From: Azonexus sp.
GTDB taxonomy: Bacteria; Pseudomonadota; Gammaproteobacteria; Burkholderiales; Rhodocyclaceae
Assembly (NCBI GenBank): GCA_031277255.1
Contig: JAITMS010000123.1
Location: forward strand, 22,815-86,814
Length of the DNA: 64,000 nt
Direction: 5' to 3'
Below are positions 44,901 through 53,906 of this stretch, in pieces. A program made the position numbers and the translations under genes. Numbering within the stretch: position 1 is the first letter of the stretch; each line of letters opens with the position of its first letter. The notes below the pieces were generated by a model, which was not told the origin of the DNA, did no database searches, and saw nothing but the letters and a program-made list of their open reading frames with translations.

Positions 44901-45422
44901 ATGGCATTGAGCAAAGAGGAAACGCGGCGGACTGGCGATGGCGAGGAGGCCGCCCGTGAATATCTGACCTTTACGGTCGGCAGCGAGGAATACGCCATCG
45001 ACATCCTCAAGGTTCAGGAAATTCGCGCTTATGAGCCGCCAACCCGGGTCGCCCACGCGCCGCCCTTCATCAAGGGGGTCATCAACCTGCGCGGCAGCAT
45101 CGTGCCGGTGGTCGATCTGCGGCTCAAGTTCGCCTTGGGCGAAGCCTGTTACACGCCGTTTACCGTGGTCATCATTCTTGCTATCGCCGGGCGGATCGTC
45201 GGTGTCGTGGTCGATAGCGTCGCCGATGTCATTTTTTTGTCGCCGGAGCAGATCCGGCCGGCGCCGGATTTTTCCGCTTCTTTCGATACCCGCTACATCA
45301 TTGGGCTGGCCGCCGAGGAAGGCCGGATGATGATTGTCACCGACATCGAGCGGCTGATGACCAGTCCCGAAATGGCGCTGGTCGACGCGGTTCTGGCAGC
45401 AACAGAGGAGGCGGAAGCATGA
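44901..45422 (+). CDS. cheW: Chemotaxis coupling protein CheW
   Basis: 173 residues: [55 protein letters not shown] is the complete CheW core. Scaffolds CheA to receptors. ATG 44901 after gaggagagaaggc. Overlaps the receptor gene start by four bases (ATGA). Confidence 0.96.
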   Translation: MALSKEETRRTGDGEEAAREYLTFTVGSEEYAIDILKVQEIRAYEPPTRVAHAPPFIKGVINLRGSIVPVVDLRLKFALGEACYTPFTVVIILAIAGRIVGVVVDSVADVIFLSPEQIRPAPDFSASFDTRYIIGLAAEEGRMMIVTDIERLMTSPEMALVDAVLAATEEAEA

Positions 45423-47818
45423 GCATCCTGAACACGGTGCGTATCCGTACCCGGCTGATCTGGCAGGCGCTTGGCATGGCCTTCTGGTTTACCGTGCTGG
45501 TGATTGCCGCCACGGTCTATCTGGGCGATCTGAGCCAGACCGGCAAGGCTGTCTATGAGAACAAGCTGGCGCCGGGGGCCACGGTGTTGCGCATCCAGGC
45601 GTTGATGGCCGAGAACAACTTGCTAATCGCCGCCTGTCTGCTGCGCGCCCATGCCGACCAGACCAGGGCTGAAGCCGAGGCGCAAAACGCCGTGCCGCGC
45701 CTGGAAAACAACAAGAAGACGATTGACGATCTGTGGCAGCGCCTCTCGGCGCACACCGCTGGCCAGTATGAGGAGGAACTCGCCGAAACGTACCGGCAGG
45801 CTCGCGCCATTTATGTCGCTGAGGGTCTGTCGCCCGCCGTTCTGGCGCTGCGCGCTGGCGATCTGGCGCGGGCCGCAGAGATCTACAGCGGCGTCATCGA
45901 GCCGACCTACGCCAAGGCGAGCATCGCTGCCGAGGCGCTGAGCCGCTATTACGTCGATAGCGGCCGCGAACTGTTCGATGAAGGCGGGCGGATCAGCGCC
46001 TTCCTGACCAAGCTGCTGATTGCGCTGACGCTCCTGGTGGTGGCCCTGGCGGCGGCTTTTTCCTATGTTTTCGGGCGCAGCATCACCCGTCCGCTGGCCG
46101 AGACTATCGGCATCGCCGATGCCGTGGCCGCCGGTCATCTCGACACGCCGATCACCGTGCGCGGCGCTGACGAGATCGCCGATTTGCAGCGCGCCCTGGC
46201 CAAGATGCAGGCTGGCCTGAAAGCGCGGGGCGAGGCCGAGCGCCAGGCGGCGGATGCGACCATGCGCCTCAAGGTGGCGCTTGACGTGACTTCAAACAGG
46301 GTCATGGTTGCCGATCCCGATGGTTGCATCATCTACTGCAATGCTTCCCTGCTGGGCATGATGCGTCAGGCCGAGAACGACATCCGCAGCGAATTGCCGA
46401 ATTTCCGCGCCGACGCCCTGCTCGGTTCCAACATCGATCAATATCACCGGCAACCGGCGCGTCAGCGCGGCATACTGGCTTCATTGCAAGGCGCTCATTG
46501 CATGGAGGTCCATATCGGCGGTCGCTGTTTCGTGTTGACCGCCAGCCCGATCATCAATGCGGCTGGCGCGCGTCTCGGCACGGTCGTCGAATGGCTCGAC
46601 CGTACCGCCGAAGTCGAGGTCGAGCGCGAAGTGGCGGCCATCATCGCCGCAGCGGCGGCGGGCGATTTCAGCAAACGCATCGACCCGTCGCGGATGCAGG
46701 GCTTCTTCCACAGCTTGTCGACCGACATCAACCGCTTGCTTGAGGCCAACAGCGCGGCGCTCGACGATATTGGAGCGATGCTGGCCCGTATGGCGCGCGG
46801 CGACCTGCGGCAGAAAATCGACGCCGACTACCGCGGTATGCTGGGCCGTTTGAAGGACGACGCCAACACGACGGTCGATAAACTGCAAGACATCGTGCTG
46901 GCGATCAAGAGCGCCACCGACACGATCAACACCGCCGCCCAGGAAATCGCCGCCGGTCATCAGGAATTGTCGAGCCGGACGGAAGAACAAGCGAGCAGTC
47001 TGGAACAGACGGCGGCGAGCATGGAAGAACTGACCGGAACGGTCAAGGAAAGCGCCCATAACGCCCGCCAGGCCAGCGAATTTGCCGGTGATGCCGAGCG
47101 GGTGGCGGTGCGCGGCGGCGAAGTGGTCGGCCAGGTGGTCGCAACCATGAGCGCCATCCATGAGTCGAGCAGCAGGATTGGCGACATTATCGGGGTCATC
47201 GACGGCATTGCCTTCCAGACCAATATTCTCGCCTTGAACGCCGCCGTCGAAGCGGCGCGGGCGGGCGAGCAGGGGCGCGGTTTTGCCGTGGTGGCGAGCG
47301 AAGTGCGCAGTCTGGCGCAACGCAGCGCGGCGGCGGCCAAGGAAATCAAGGCCCTGATTGCCGATTCGGTGGTCAAGGTCGAAGCGGGCGACCGGCTGGC
47401 CAGTCAGGCCGGGCAGACGATGGCGGAGGTGGTGGCGAGCATCAAGCAGGCAGCCGGGATCATGGCCGACATTTCCGCCGCCAGCCGCGAACAGAGCGCC
47501 GGTATCGAGCAGATCAACCTGGCCATCAACCAGATGGATCAGGTCACGCAACAGAATGCCGCCCTTGTCGAAGAAGCGGTCGCCGCCGCCGAAAGTCTGG
47601 AGGAGCAAGCCTATACGCTGGCCAATGAAGTGTCGGTGTTTGCCTTGGTACGGGAACTGACGCCGCCGTCGGCTGCCGGGCAAGGCCCAGCGCGGCGCGC
47701 GCCGCCAGCCGCCCTGGGCCATCGCGGGCCGGTGCGGCCGACGCATCACCTGACGGCCAAGACCGGCGAGCACCTGCCATTTGGCAGCAAAGATGACGGC
47801 GAGTGGGTCGAATTTTGA
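45419..47818 (+). CDS. Methyl-accepting chemotaxis protein with PAS domain
   Basis: 799 residues. TM1 (about 14-34), periplasmic four-helix-bundle sensor (35-195), TM2 (about 198-222), HAMP (222-275), PAS (about 285-400), a second HAMP-like segment (403-500) and the MCP signalling domain with the tip [37 protein letters not shown]. The C-terminus is a linker ending EWVEF, resembling the NWETF-type pentapeptide that tethers CheR. Its stop overlaps the cheR start. Ligand unknown; the internal PAS could sense redox or energy state. Confidence 0.93.
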   Translation: MSILNTVRIRTRLIWQALGMAFWFTVLVIAATVYLGDLSQTGKAVYENKLAPGATVLRIQALMAENNLLIAACLLRAHADQTRAEAEAQNAVPRLENNKKTIDDLWQRLSAHTAGQYEEELAETYRQARAIYVAEGLSPAVLALRAGDLARAAEIYSGVIEPTYAKASIAAEALSRYYVDSGRELFDEGGRISAFLTKLLIALTLLVVALAAAFSYVFGRSITRPLAETIGIADAVAAGHLDTPITVRGADEIADLQRALAKMQAGLKARGEAERQAADATMRLKVALDVTSNRVMVADPDGCIIYCNASLLGMMRQAENDIRSELPNFRADALLGSNIDQYHRQPARQRGILASLQGAHCMEVHIGGRCFVLTASPIINAAGARLGTVVEWLDRTAEVEVEREVAAIIAAAAAGDFSKRIDPSRMQGFFHSLSTDINRLLEANSAALDDIGAMLARMARGDLRQKIDADYRGMLGRLKDDANTTVDKLQDIVLAIKSATDTINTAAQEIAAGHQELSSRTEEQASSLEQTAASMEELTGTVKESAHNARQASEFAGDAERVAVRGGEVVGQVVATMSAIHESSSRIGDIIGVIDGIAFQTNILALNAAVEAARAGEQGRGFAVVASEVRSLAQRSAAAAKEIKALIADSVVKVEAGDRLASQAGQTMAEVVASIKQAAGIMADISAASREQSAGIEQINLAINQMDQVTQQNAALVEEAVAAAESLEEQAYTLANEVSVFALVRELTPPSAAGQGPARRAPPAALGHRGPVRPTHHLTAKTGEHLPFGSKDDGEWVEF

Positions 47819-48708
47819 GCGCGCCCCGTTCTTCTCTCTCTCCCTCGCCCGCTGCCGTGGTGGCGGGTCTTTTTGGCCGCGACAGCAGCGTCCGCGAATT
47901 CAGCTTTCTGCCCGCCGATTTTGAGCGGGTGCGCAAATTGATTTATGAGCAGGCCGGTATTTCGCTGTCGCCGGTCAAACTGGACATGGTTTATTCCCGC
48001 CTGGCCCGCCGCCTGCGCGCCACGGGCTGCGGCAGCTTCACCGAATATCTCGACCGGCTGGAAAAAAGCGGCGGCGAGGAACGGCAGCACTTCATCAATG
48101 CCCTGACCACCAATCTCACCTCCTTTTTCCGCGAGCCGCACCATTTCCCGATTCTCGCCGGGCATCTGCAAAAACTCGGCGCCCAGCGCTCGATCCGCAT
48201 CTGGTGTTCCGCCGCGTCCACCGGCGAGGAGCCGTATTCGATCGCCATCACCGTCGCCGAAACCCTTGGCGGCAACCTGTCGCGCGTCTCGATCGTGGCC
48301 TCCGACCTTGATACCAATGTCCTCGAAACCGCCCGTCAGGGCGTCTACCCGCTCGAGCGGGTCGAGAAACTCGATGCCGAGCGCCGGCGCCGCTTCTTCC
48401 TGCGCGGCACGGGCGAACAGGAGGGTTTCGTCTCGGTGCGCCCGGAATTGAAGGCGATGATCTCGTTCCAGCGTATCAACCTGCTCGATCCGAGCTATGC
48501 GGTCAAAGGGCCGGTCGATGTGATTTTCTGCCGTAACGTCATGATCTATTTCGACAAGCCGACGCAGTACAAAATCCTGGCCCGCTTCGCCCCGATGTTG
48601 CAGCCCGATGGCCTCTTGTTCGCCGGTCATTCGGAAAGTTTTCTGCACGCCACCGATTTGTTCCGCTCTCTGGGCAAAACGGTTTACGGGCTGGCCGCCG
48701 CGCGCTGA
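47803..48708 (+). CDS. cheR: Chemotaxis methyltransferase CheR
   Basis: 301 residues: helical N-terminal domain ([15 protein letters not shown]) and SAM-binding domain ([30 protein letters not shown]). Methylates receptor glutamates. Start uncertain: GTG at 47803 overlaps the mcp stop by 16 bases; GTG 47857 or a TTG near 47815 are alternatives. None has a clear Shine-Dalgarno; translational coupling is likely. Confidence 0.93.
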   Translation: MGRILSAPRSSLSPSPAAVVAGLFGRDSSVREFSFLPADFERVRKLIYEQAGISLSPVKLDMVYSRLARRLRATGCGSFTEYLDRLEKSGGEERQHFINALTTNLTSFFREPHHFPILAGHLQKLGAQRSIRIWCSAASTGEEPYSIAITVAETLGGNLSRVSIVASDLDTNVLETARQGVYPLERVEKLDAERRRRFFLRGTGEQEGFVSVRPELKAMISFQRINLLDPSYAVKGPVDVIFCRNVMIYFDKPTQYKILARFAPMLQPDGLLFAGHSESFLHATDLFRSLGKTVYGLAAAR

Positions 48709-48719
48709 GAGACTCGCCC

Positions 48720-49337
48720 GTGGCCGACGCCTTTAACCAGAACCTCGCCGGAAACCGCTATTACGACCGCGATTTCAAGGTCGACGCGGCGAAGATTCTG
48801 CCCGGCGAATATTTCGTCACCGATCACGACATGGCGCTCGTCACCGTGCTTGGCTCCTGCGTCGCTGCCTGTATCCGCGACGCCGAAACCGGCATCGGCG
48901 GCATGAACCACTTCATGCTGCCCGATGTCGGCGGGCGTGGTCGTTCCGGCGCGGCAAGCGATTACGGCCTCGCCGCCATGAAAAGCCTGATTGACCATCT
49001 GCTCCAGGCGGGCGCCCGCCGCCATCGGCTCGAAGCCAAGGTATTTGGCGGCGCCGCCCTGCTCGGCGGCCTCACCAGCAGCCAGGTCGGCGCCCGCAAT
49101 GCGGCGTTTGTCCTCGATTACCTGAAAACGGAACGGATTCTCGTCGTCGCCAGGGATTTGCTCGGTTCGCAGCCGCGGAAGCTCTATTACTTTCCCGCTT
49201 CTGGCCGCGCTTTGGTCAAAAAGCTGCGCCGGATGCCCAACGACGCCTCGTTCGCGCACACACGGGGCTACGAAGATCGTCTGAGCGGCGACAAGGCCGC
49301 CAACGACATCGCCCGGCGCGCGCTGGCGCATGGATGA
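48720..49337 (+). CDS. cheD: Receptor glutamine deamidase CheD
   Basis: 205 residues. Catalytic Cys47 (LGSCVAACI) and His64 (GGMNHFMLP) are 17 residues apart, as in characterised CheD proteins. Deamidates receptor glutamines and can interact with CheC/CheY. GTG start at 48720. Between cheR and cheB. Confidence 0.95.
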   Translation: MADAFNQNLAGNRYYDRDFKVDAAKILPGEYFVTDHDMALVTVLGSCVAACIRDAETGIGGMNHFMLPDVGGRGRSGAASDYGLAAMKSLIDHLLQAGARRHRLEAKVFGGAALLGGLTSSQVGARNAAFVLDYLKTERILVVARDLLGSQPRKLYYFPASGRALVKKLRRMPNDASFAHTRGYEDRLSGDKAANDIARRALAHG

Positions 49338-49418
49338 TGCGGGCGAACGCCGGGTCAGCGCGGGTCGGTTTGATTTTGCCATGACTAAAGCTATAGTTGC
49401 GCGCGAATAGAGCACTTC

Positions 49419-50489
49419 ATGGCCAACAAAACCCGCGTCCTGATTATTGATGATTCCGCTGCCGTGCGGATGATGCTCAGCACCCTGATTAACGCCGAGC
49501 CGGATCTCACCGTCGTCGGCCTGGCCGAGGATGCCTTGATGGCGCAGGAGATGATCCGGCTCCTTCATCCCGACGTGCTGACCCTCGATGTCGAAATGCC
49601 GAAAATGGACGGACTGGCCTTCCTCCAGCGCCTGATGAGTCTGCGGCCCATGCCGGTGGTGATGGTGTCGACCTATACCGAGGCCGGTACGGAAAAGGCG
49701 CTCCTGGCGCTCGAACTGGGCGCGGTCGACGTCATCGGCAAACTGCGCGCCAATGGCAACCGCAAGGAGTACGCGCAGGCGCTGACCGAGAAGATCCGCG
49801 CCGCCCGCTACGCCCGCCTGCGTCCCCGGAAGCCCTTCGTCTCAGCCCCGGTCAAGATGCCGCCGGTGGCGGCGCGGAGTAGCGAGCGCGGCGGCGGGCG
49901 GGTCATCTTCATCGGCGCTTCGACCGGCGGCACCGAGGCGCTCAAGGAACTGCTCGCCGGTTTTCCGGCCGATTGTCCGCCGACCCTGATCGTCCAGCAC
50001 ATGCCGGAAACCTTCACCGCCTCCTTTGCCCGCCGCCTCGACAGCCTGTGCCTGCCCCGCGTGATCGAGGCGCAAGGCGGCGAACGCCTCGAAAACGGCA
50101 CGGTTTACCTCGCGCCGGGGCATTCCCACTTGCAGGTCCGCTCCGGCCCCGCCGGTTACTTGACCGGATTGCTGAGAGCGGAGCCGGTCAATCGTCATCG
50201 CCCGGCGGTCGATGTGTTGTTCGATTCGGCGGCCACGGTTGTCGGTCGCCAGGCGATTGGCGTCATTCTTACCGGCATGGGCAAGGACGGCGCACAGGGG
50301 CTGCTGAAGATGCGCCAGGCGGGCGCTCAGACTTTTGGCCAGGACGAGGCCAGTTGTGTCGTCTATGGCATGCCGCAAGAGGCTTTCAGGATCGGCGCCG
50401 TTGATGAGCAACGCCCGCTCGGCGAGCTTGCCCAGCGCGTGCTCCGCGTCGCCTCTGGCGAAACGGCGACGGTCAAAAAGAGCGGCTGA
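49419..50489 (+). CDS. cheB: Protein-glutamate methylesterase CheB
   Basis: 356 residues: N-terminal receiver (IIDDSAAVR; TLDVEMPKMDGL) and C-terminal methylesterase with Ser (GASTGGTEAL), His (QHMPETF) and Asp (GMGKDGAQG) catalytic residues. Removes receptor methyl groups; activated by CheA. 81-base gap after cheD. Last gene of the first chemotaxis block. Confidence 0.96.
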   Translation: MANKTRVLIIDDSAAVRMMLSTLINAEPDLTVVGLAEDALMAQEMIRLLHPDVLTLDVEMPKMDGLAFLQRLMSLRPMPVVMVSTYTEAGTEKALLALELGAVDVIGKLRANGNRKEYAQALTEKIRAARYARLRPRKPFVSAPVKMPPVAARSSERGGGRVIFIGASTGGTEALKELLAGFPADCPPTLIVQHMPETFTASFARRLDSLCLPRVIEAQGGERLENGTVYLAPGHSHLQVRSGPAGYLTGLLRAEPVNRHRPAVDVLFDSAATVVGRQAIGVILTGMGKDGAQGLLKMRQAGAQTFGQDEASCVVYGMPQEAFRIGAVDEQRPLGELAQRVLRVASGETATVKKSG

Positions 50490-50532
50490 GGGCAAGGCGG
50501 CAAGGCGGGGTAAATATTTCGCCTTAACAGTA

Positions 50533-50561
50533 TTGACAATTTTATCAAATTGTCTTAAATT
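50533..50561 (+). promoter_or_regulatory. Promoter with overlapping palindrome upstream of cheV
   Basis: TTGACA (50533-50538), 17-base spacer, TAAATT (50556-50561): a good sigma-70 promoter in AT-rich DNA. A perfect palindrome GACAATTT-TATC-AAATTGTC (50535-50554) overlaps the -35 and spacer, the position of a repressor operator. Further down, GCCGATAA (50677-50684) equals the FliA (sigma-28) -10, but no TAAA-type -35 sits 15 bases before it. The leader to cheV is about 160 bases. Confidence 0.6.
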
Positions 50562-50728
50562 TGCTGTATCATAGCTGGCGTCGGAAATTCCACCGGATAG
50601 GCTGCGTTTTTCATCTCATGGGCTGTTCCCGGCGGTTTGTCCGGGGGTGAAAAACGTGTATCCTTGGCCTTTCCGGGCCGATAATCCGGGTCTGAATGGC
50701 CGCTTGCCCGTAGTGCGAGGAAATGACA

Positions 50729-51697
50729 ATGTCAGAGTTGCTGAAGAGTATTGATGCGCGAACCAAGCTGGCCGGAACCAACAAACTTGAGATTTTGTTG
50801 TTTTTTCTCGGTTTGGATCAGCGAACCGGTCGCCGCGAAACCTACGGCATCAACGTCTTCAAGGTGCGCGAGGTGATGCGCACGCCGACGATCACGGCGG
50901 CGCCGGAAATGCCGCCTTCGGTCGAGGGCATGGTCAGCCTGCGCGGCGCGCTGGTGCCGGTGATTGATCTGGCCAAATATGCGGGCATCAATACCGATGG
51001 CCCGCGCGACATCATGATCGTGACCGAATACAACGGCCATACCCAGGGCTTTCTGGTCGAGGCGGTCGATACCATTCTGCGTCTCGACTGGAGCAAGATG
51101 CGGGTGCCGCCGGAAATGCTGACGGCGCAGACCGGCGGCCTGGTCACGGCGGTGACCGAACTGGAAGACGGGCGTCTGGTGATGATGATGGATGTCGAGA
51201 AAGTGCTCTCGGAAACCACCGCCATCGACAACGAAGTCATGTTCCGTGGCGTCGTGCCGCTGGCGCGCCAGGATGCCACCGTTTATTACTGCGATGATTC
51301 GAGCGTGGCGCGCAAACAGATCGAGCGGACGCTTGAAGTCATGGGCGCCAAGGGGGTCGGCTCGGTCAACGGCGCGCGCTTGTGGGAAGAAATGGAGAAA
51401 ATCGCGGCCTACGCCAGTTCGCTCAATCAGCCGGTCAACAAATTCATCAATCTGGTGCTGACCGATATTGAAATGCCGGAAATGGACGGTTACATCCTGA
51501 CCAAGAAAATCAAATCCGACCCGCGCTTCAAGGATATTCCCGTGATCATGCATTCCTCGTTGTCGGGCATGTCCAATCAGAAGCTCGGCCTGTCGGTCGG
51601 CGTCGACGAATATGTGCCCAAGTTTGAACCGCAGCGTCTGTCGGAAACGCTGGCGAACCGCCTCGGTATCGCCGACGGGCCGGAAACGGCCGCCTGA
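50729..51697 (+). CDS. cheV: CheV coupling protein-receiver (first copy)
   Basis: 322 residues: CheW-like domain (1-165; GINVFKVREVMRTP, GMVSLRGALVPVIDLAKY) and receiver domain (YYCDDSSVARK; LTDIEMPEMDGY). CheV couples receptors to CheA and is tuned by phosphorylation. ATG 50729 is 8 bases from GCGAGG; an ATG at 50723 is only 2 away. Heads the second chemotaxis/flagellar block and is followed by a paralogue. Confidence 0.93.
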   Translation: MSELLKSIDARTKLAGTNKLEILLFFLGLDQRTGRRETYGINVFKVREVMRTPTITAAPEMPPSVEGMVSLRGALVPVIDLAKYAGINTDGPRDIMIVTEYNGHTQGFLVEAVDTILRLDWSKMRVPPEMLTAQTGGLVTAVTELEDGRLVMMMDVEKVLSETTAIDNEVMFRGVVPLARQDATVYYCDDSSVARKQIERTLEVMGAKGVGSVNGARLWEEMEKIAAYASSLNQPVNKFINLVLTDIEMPEMDGYILTKKIKSDPRFKDIPVIMHSSLSGMSNQKLGLSVGVDEYVPKFEPQRLSETLANRLGIADGPETAA

Positions 51698-51715
51698 ATT
51701 TGCACGGAGTAGCTC

Positions 51716-52657
51716 ATGGATCTGGTCGAAAGCAAAAATCTGCTCGATAGCGTTGATGCGCGAACCCGCCTCGCAGGCTCCAACAAAATGGAGATTCTGC
51801 TGTTCTCGCTCGGCACCCGCGAAATTTTCGGGATCAACGTGTTCAAGGTGCGCGAGGTCGGCCGCACCCCGCACATCACCAAGACGCCCAACATGCCGCA
51901 TGGCGTCGAGGGGCTGATTTCCCTGCGCGGCAACGTCATTCCGGTGCTGTCGCTGGCTTCTTTCATGCACCTCGACGGCGGCCCGGAAGGACTGGGCAAG
52001 ACCATGATGGTGGCCGAATATTCAAAACGCACCCTGGGTTTTCTCGTCGATGAGGTCGATCGCATCATCCGCGTCGACTGGGAGCGGGTGAAAGCGCCGG
52101 AAAGCGTGCTGTCGAGCAATCAGGGGCTGATTACCGCCGTCATCGAACTGGAAAACGGCAACCTGGTTTCCATTCTCGATGTCGAACAGGTTTTGGCCAA
52201 CGCTTTTGGCGAGGCGCTCATCATCGACATCGCGCCAGCCCGCGTGTCGCCGGACACCACCGTGTTTTTCGTCGACGATTCGATCGTCGCCCGGCGCAAG
52301 ATCGCCGAGGTTCTCGACAAACTGGGCGTCCGCCACAAACACGCGACCAATGGCCTGGAAGCGTGGACGCGCCTGCAAGGCATTGCCGCCCACGCGCTCC
52401 AGAGTGGCCGCGACATCCGCGACGAGATCCGCCTCATTCTTGCCGATGCCGAAATGCCGGAAATGGACGGCTATGTGCTGACCAAGAATATCAAGTCCGA
52501 TCCCCGCTTTGCCGATGTCCCGGTGGTCATGCATTCTTCCCTGTCGTCGGCGGCCAACCGGGCGATGGGCAAAGCGGTGGGCGTCGATGCCTATGTTGCC
52601 AAATTTGATGCCGAGGCGCTGGCTGACACCCTGCGCCCGCTCATTGAAAGATCATAA
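51716..52657 (+). CDS. cheV: CheV coupling protein-receiver (second copy)
   Basis: 313 residues, same architecture and clearly paralogous to the preceding gene (DARTRLAGSNKMEILLFSLGTREIFGINVFKVREVGRTP; receiver FFVDDSIVARRKI, LADAEMPEMDGY). The pair arose by tandem duplication and has diverged, especially in the linker. Eighteen bases after the first copy; site cacggagtagctc. Confidence 0.94.
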   Translation: MDLVESKNLLDSVDARTRLAGSNKMEILLFSLGTREIFGINVFKVREVGRTPHITKTPNMPHGVEGLISLRGNVIPVLSLASFMHLDGGPEGLGKTMMVAEYSKRTLGFLVDEVDRIIRVDWERVKAPESVLSSNQGLITAVIELENGNLVSILDVEQVLANAFGEALIIDIAPARVSPDTTVFFVDDSIVARRKIAEVLDKLGVRHKHATNGLEAWTRLQGIAAHALQSGRDIRDEIRLILADAEMPEMDGYVLTKNIKSDPRFADVPVVMHSSLSSAANRAMGKAVGVDAYVAKFDAEALADTLRPLIERS

Positions 52658-52670
52658 AACGGAGTAATCC

Positions 52671-53066
52671 ATGGCTGCTGATCCCAAAATGCGGTTCCTG
52701 GTGGTGGATGACTTTTCGACAATGCGCCGGATCGTCCGCAATTTGTTGAAGGAACTTGGCTTCACCAATGTGGACGAGGCCGAGGACGGGGCCATCGCCT
52801 TGCAGAAGTTGCAGGCCGGGGGGTTCGAGTTCGTCGTCACGGACTGGAACATGCCCAATATGGACGGCCTGACCCTGCTGCAAACCATCCGCGCGACGCC
52901 CGCCCTGAAGGCGCTGCCGGTGCTGATGATTACCGCCGAGGCGAAAAAAGAGAACATCATCGCCGCCGCCCAGGCCGGAGCCAGCGGCTATATCGTCAAG
53001 CCATTCACGGCGGGGACGTTGTCGGAAAAACTGAACAAGATATTCGAGAAGATGGGGCAGGCTTAA
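52671..53066 (+). CDS. cheY: Chemotaxis response regulator CheY
   Basis: 131 residues, closely E. coli-CheY-like: [23 protein letters not shown], phospho-Asp in [33 protein letters not shown]. The MotA/FliM-binding switch regulator. Immediately upstream of cheZ, as usual in gamma- and betaproteobacteria. Confidence 0.97.
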   Translation: MAADPKMRFLVVDDFSTMRRIVRNLLKELGFTNVDEAEDGAIALQKLQAGGFEFVVTDWNMPNMDGLTLLQTIRATPALKALPVLMITAEAKKENIIAAAQAGASGYIVKPFTAGTLSEKLNKIFEKMGQA

Positions 53067-53075
53067 GGAGATGTT

Positions 53076-53894
53076 ATGACGGCAAACAATGATTCCAACG
53101 AACTCGAAGCCCTGTTCGACTCGATCGCTTCTGATTACCAGGCAACACCCCCGCCAGCGCCGAAGCCGCCGCCGCAACCCGTTGCGGCGGCTGGCGATAG
53201 CGACGATCTGCAAGCCCTGTTCGACAGTGTCGCCGCCGAGGCCGCCGATCAAACGGCGGCTACCGACGCGGGCGAAGCCTGGCCGAAGCAGGAGGCGGTC
53301 TTCAACCGCATCGGCCACATGGCGCGTGCCTTGCACGACACCCTGGGGCAGCTTGGTTACGACAAACTGCTGGAAAAAACCGTTTCCGCCCTGCCGGATG
53401 CCAAGGACCGGCTGGCCTATGTCGCCAATCTGACCGAGCAGGCGGCCTGCCGCGTGCTCAACGCCACCGACATCGCCAACCCCTTGGTCGAAGACATCGA
53501 AAACCGCTCGCGTGCCCTTGGCGCGCGCTGGGATCAGGTCTTCGCCAATCAACTGACGACGGCGGACTTCAAGACCCTGGCCAATGAGACACGGGCCTTT
53601 CTCAACCAGCAGTTGCCGGAAAACACCAGGGCGACGCATGTTCAGTTGACCGAAATTATGATGGCGCAGGACTTTCAGGATCTGACCGGCCAGGTCATCA
53701 AGAAGGTCGTGGCTTTGGCTCAGGAGTTGGAATCCGGCCTGATGAGCGTGCTCCTTGAAACCGTGCCGGAGACCAAACGGACGGACGAGGTGAATAACCT
53801 GATGAACGGGCCGGTGGTCAATGCCGAAGGGCGCACCGACGTGGTGGTCAATCAAGCGCAGGTGGACGACCTGCTCGACAGCCTCGGCTTTTGA
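53076..53894 (+). CDS. cheZ: CheY-P phosphatase CheZ
   Basis: 272 residues. The phosphatase helix with catalytic Gln is in MMAQDFQDLTGQVIKKVV, and the C-terminus QVDDLLDSLGF is the CheY-P-binding peptide. Unlike E. coli CheZ (214), the N-terminus is extended and carries two similar peptides, ELEALFDSIA (9-18) and DLQALFDSVA (44-53), separated by a Pro-rich linker. Coupled to cheY (9-base gap). Confidence 0.94.
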   Translation: MTANNDSNELEALFDSIASDYQATPPPAPKPPPQPVAAAGDSDDLQALFDSVAAEAADQTAATDAGEAWPKQEAVFNRIGHMARALHDTLGQLGYDKLLEKTVSALPDAKDRLAYVANLTEQAACRVLNATDIANPLVEDIENRSRALGARWDQVFANQLTTADFKTLANETRAFLNQQLPENTRATHVQLTEIMMAQDFQDLTGQVIKKVVALAQELESGLMSVLLETVPETKRTDEVNNLMNGPVVNAEGRTDVVVNQAQVDDLLDSLGF

Positions 53895-53906
53895 GGGAGA
53901 GCGACG

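Noticed and set aside
50658-50684. Complete FliA promoter ahead of cheV
   Set aside because: The -10 GCCGATAA is perfect but the bases 15 upstream read GTAT, not TAAA; noted only as a possible relic.
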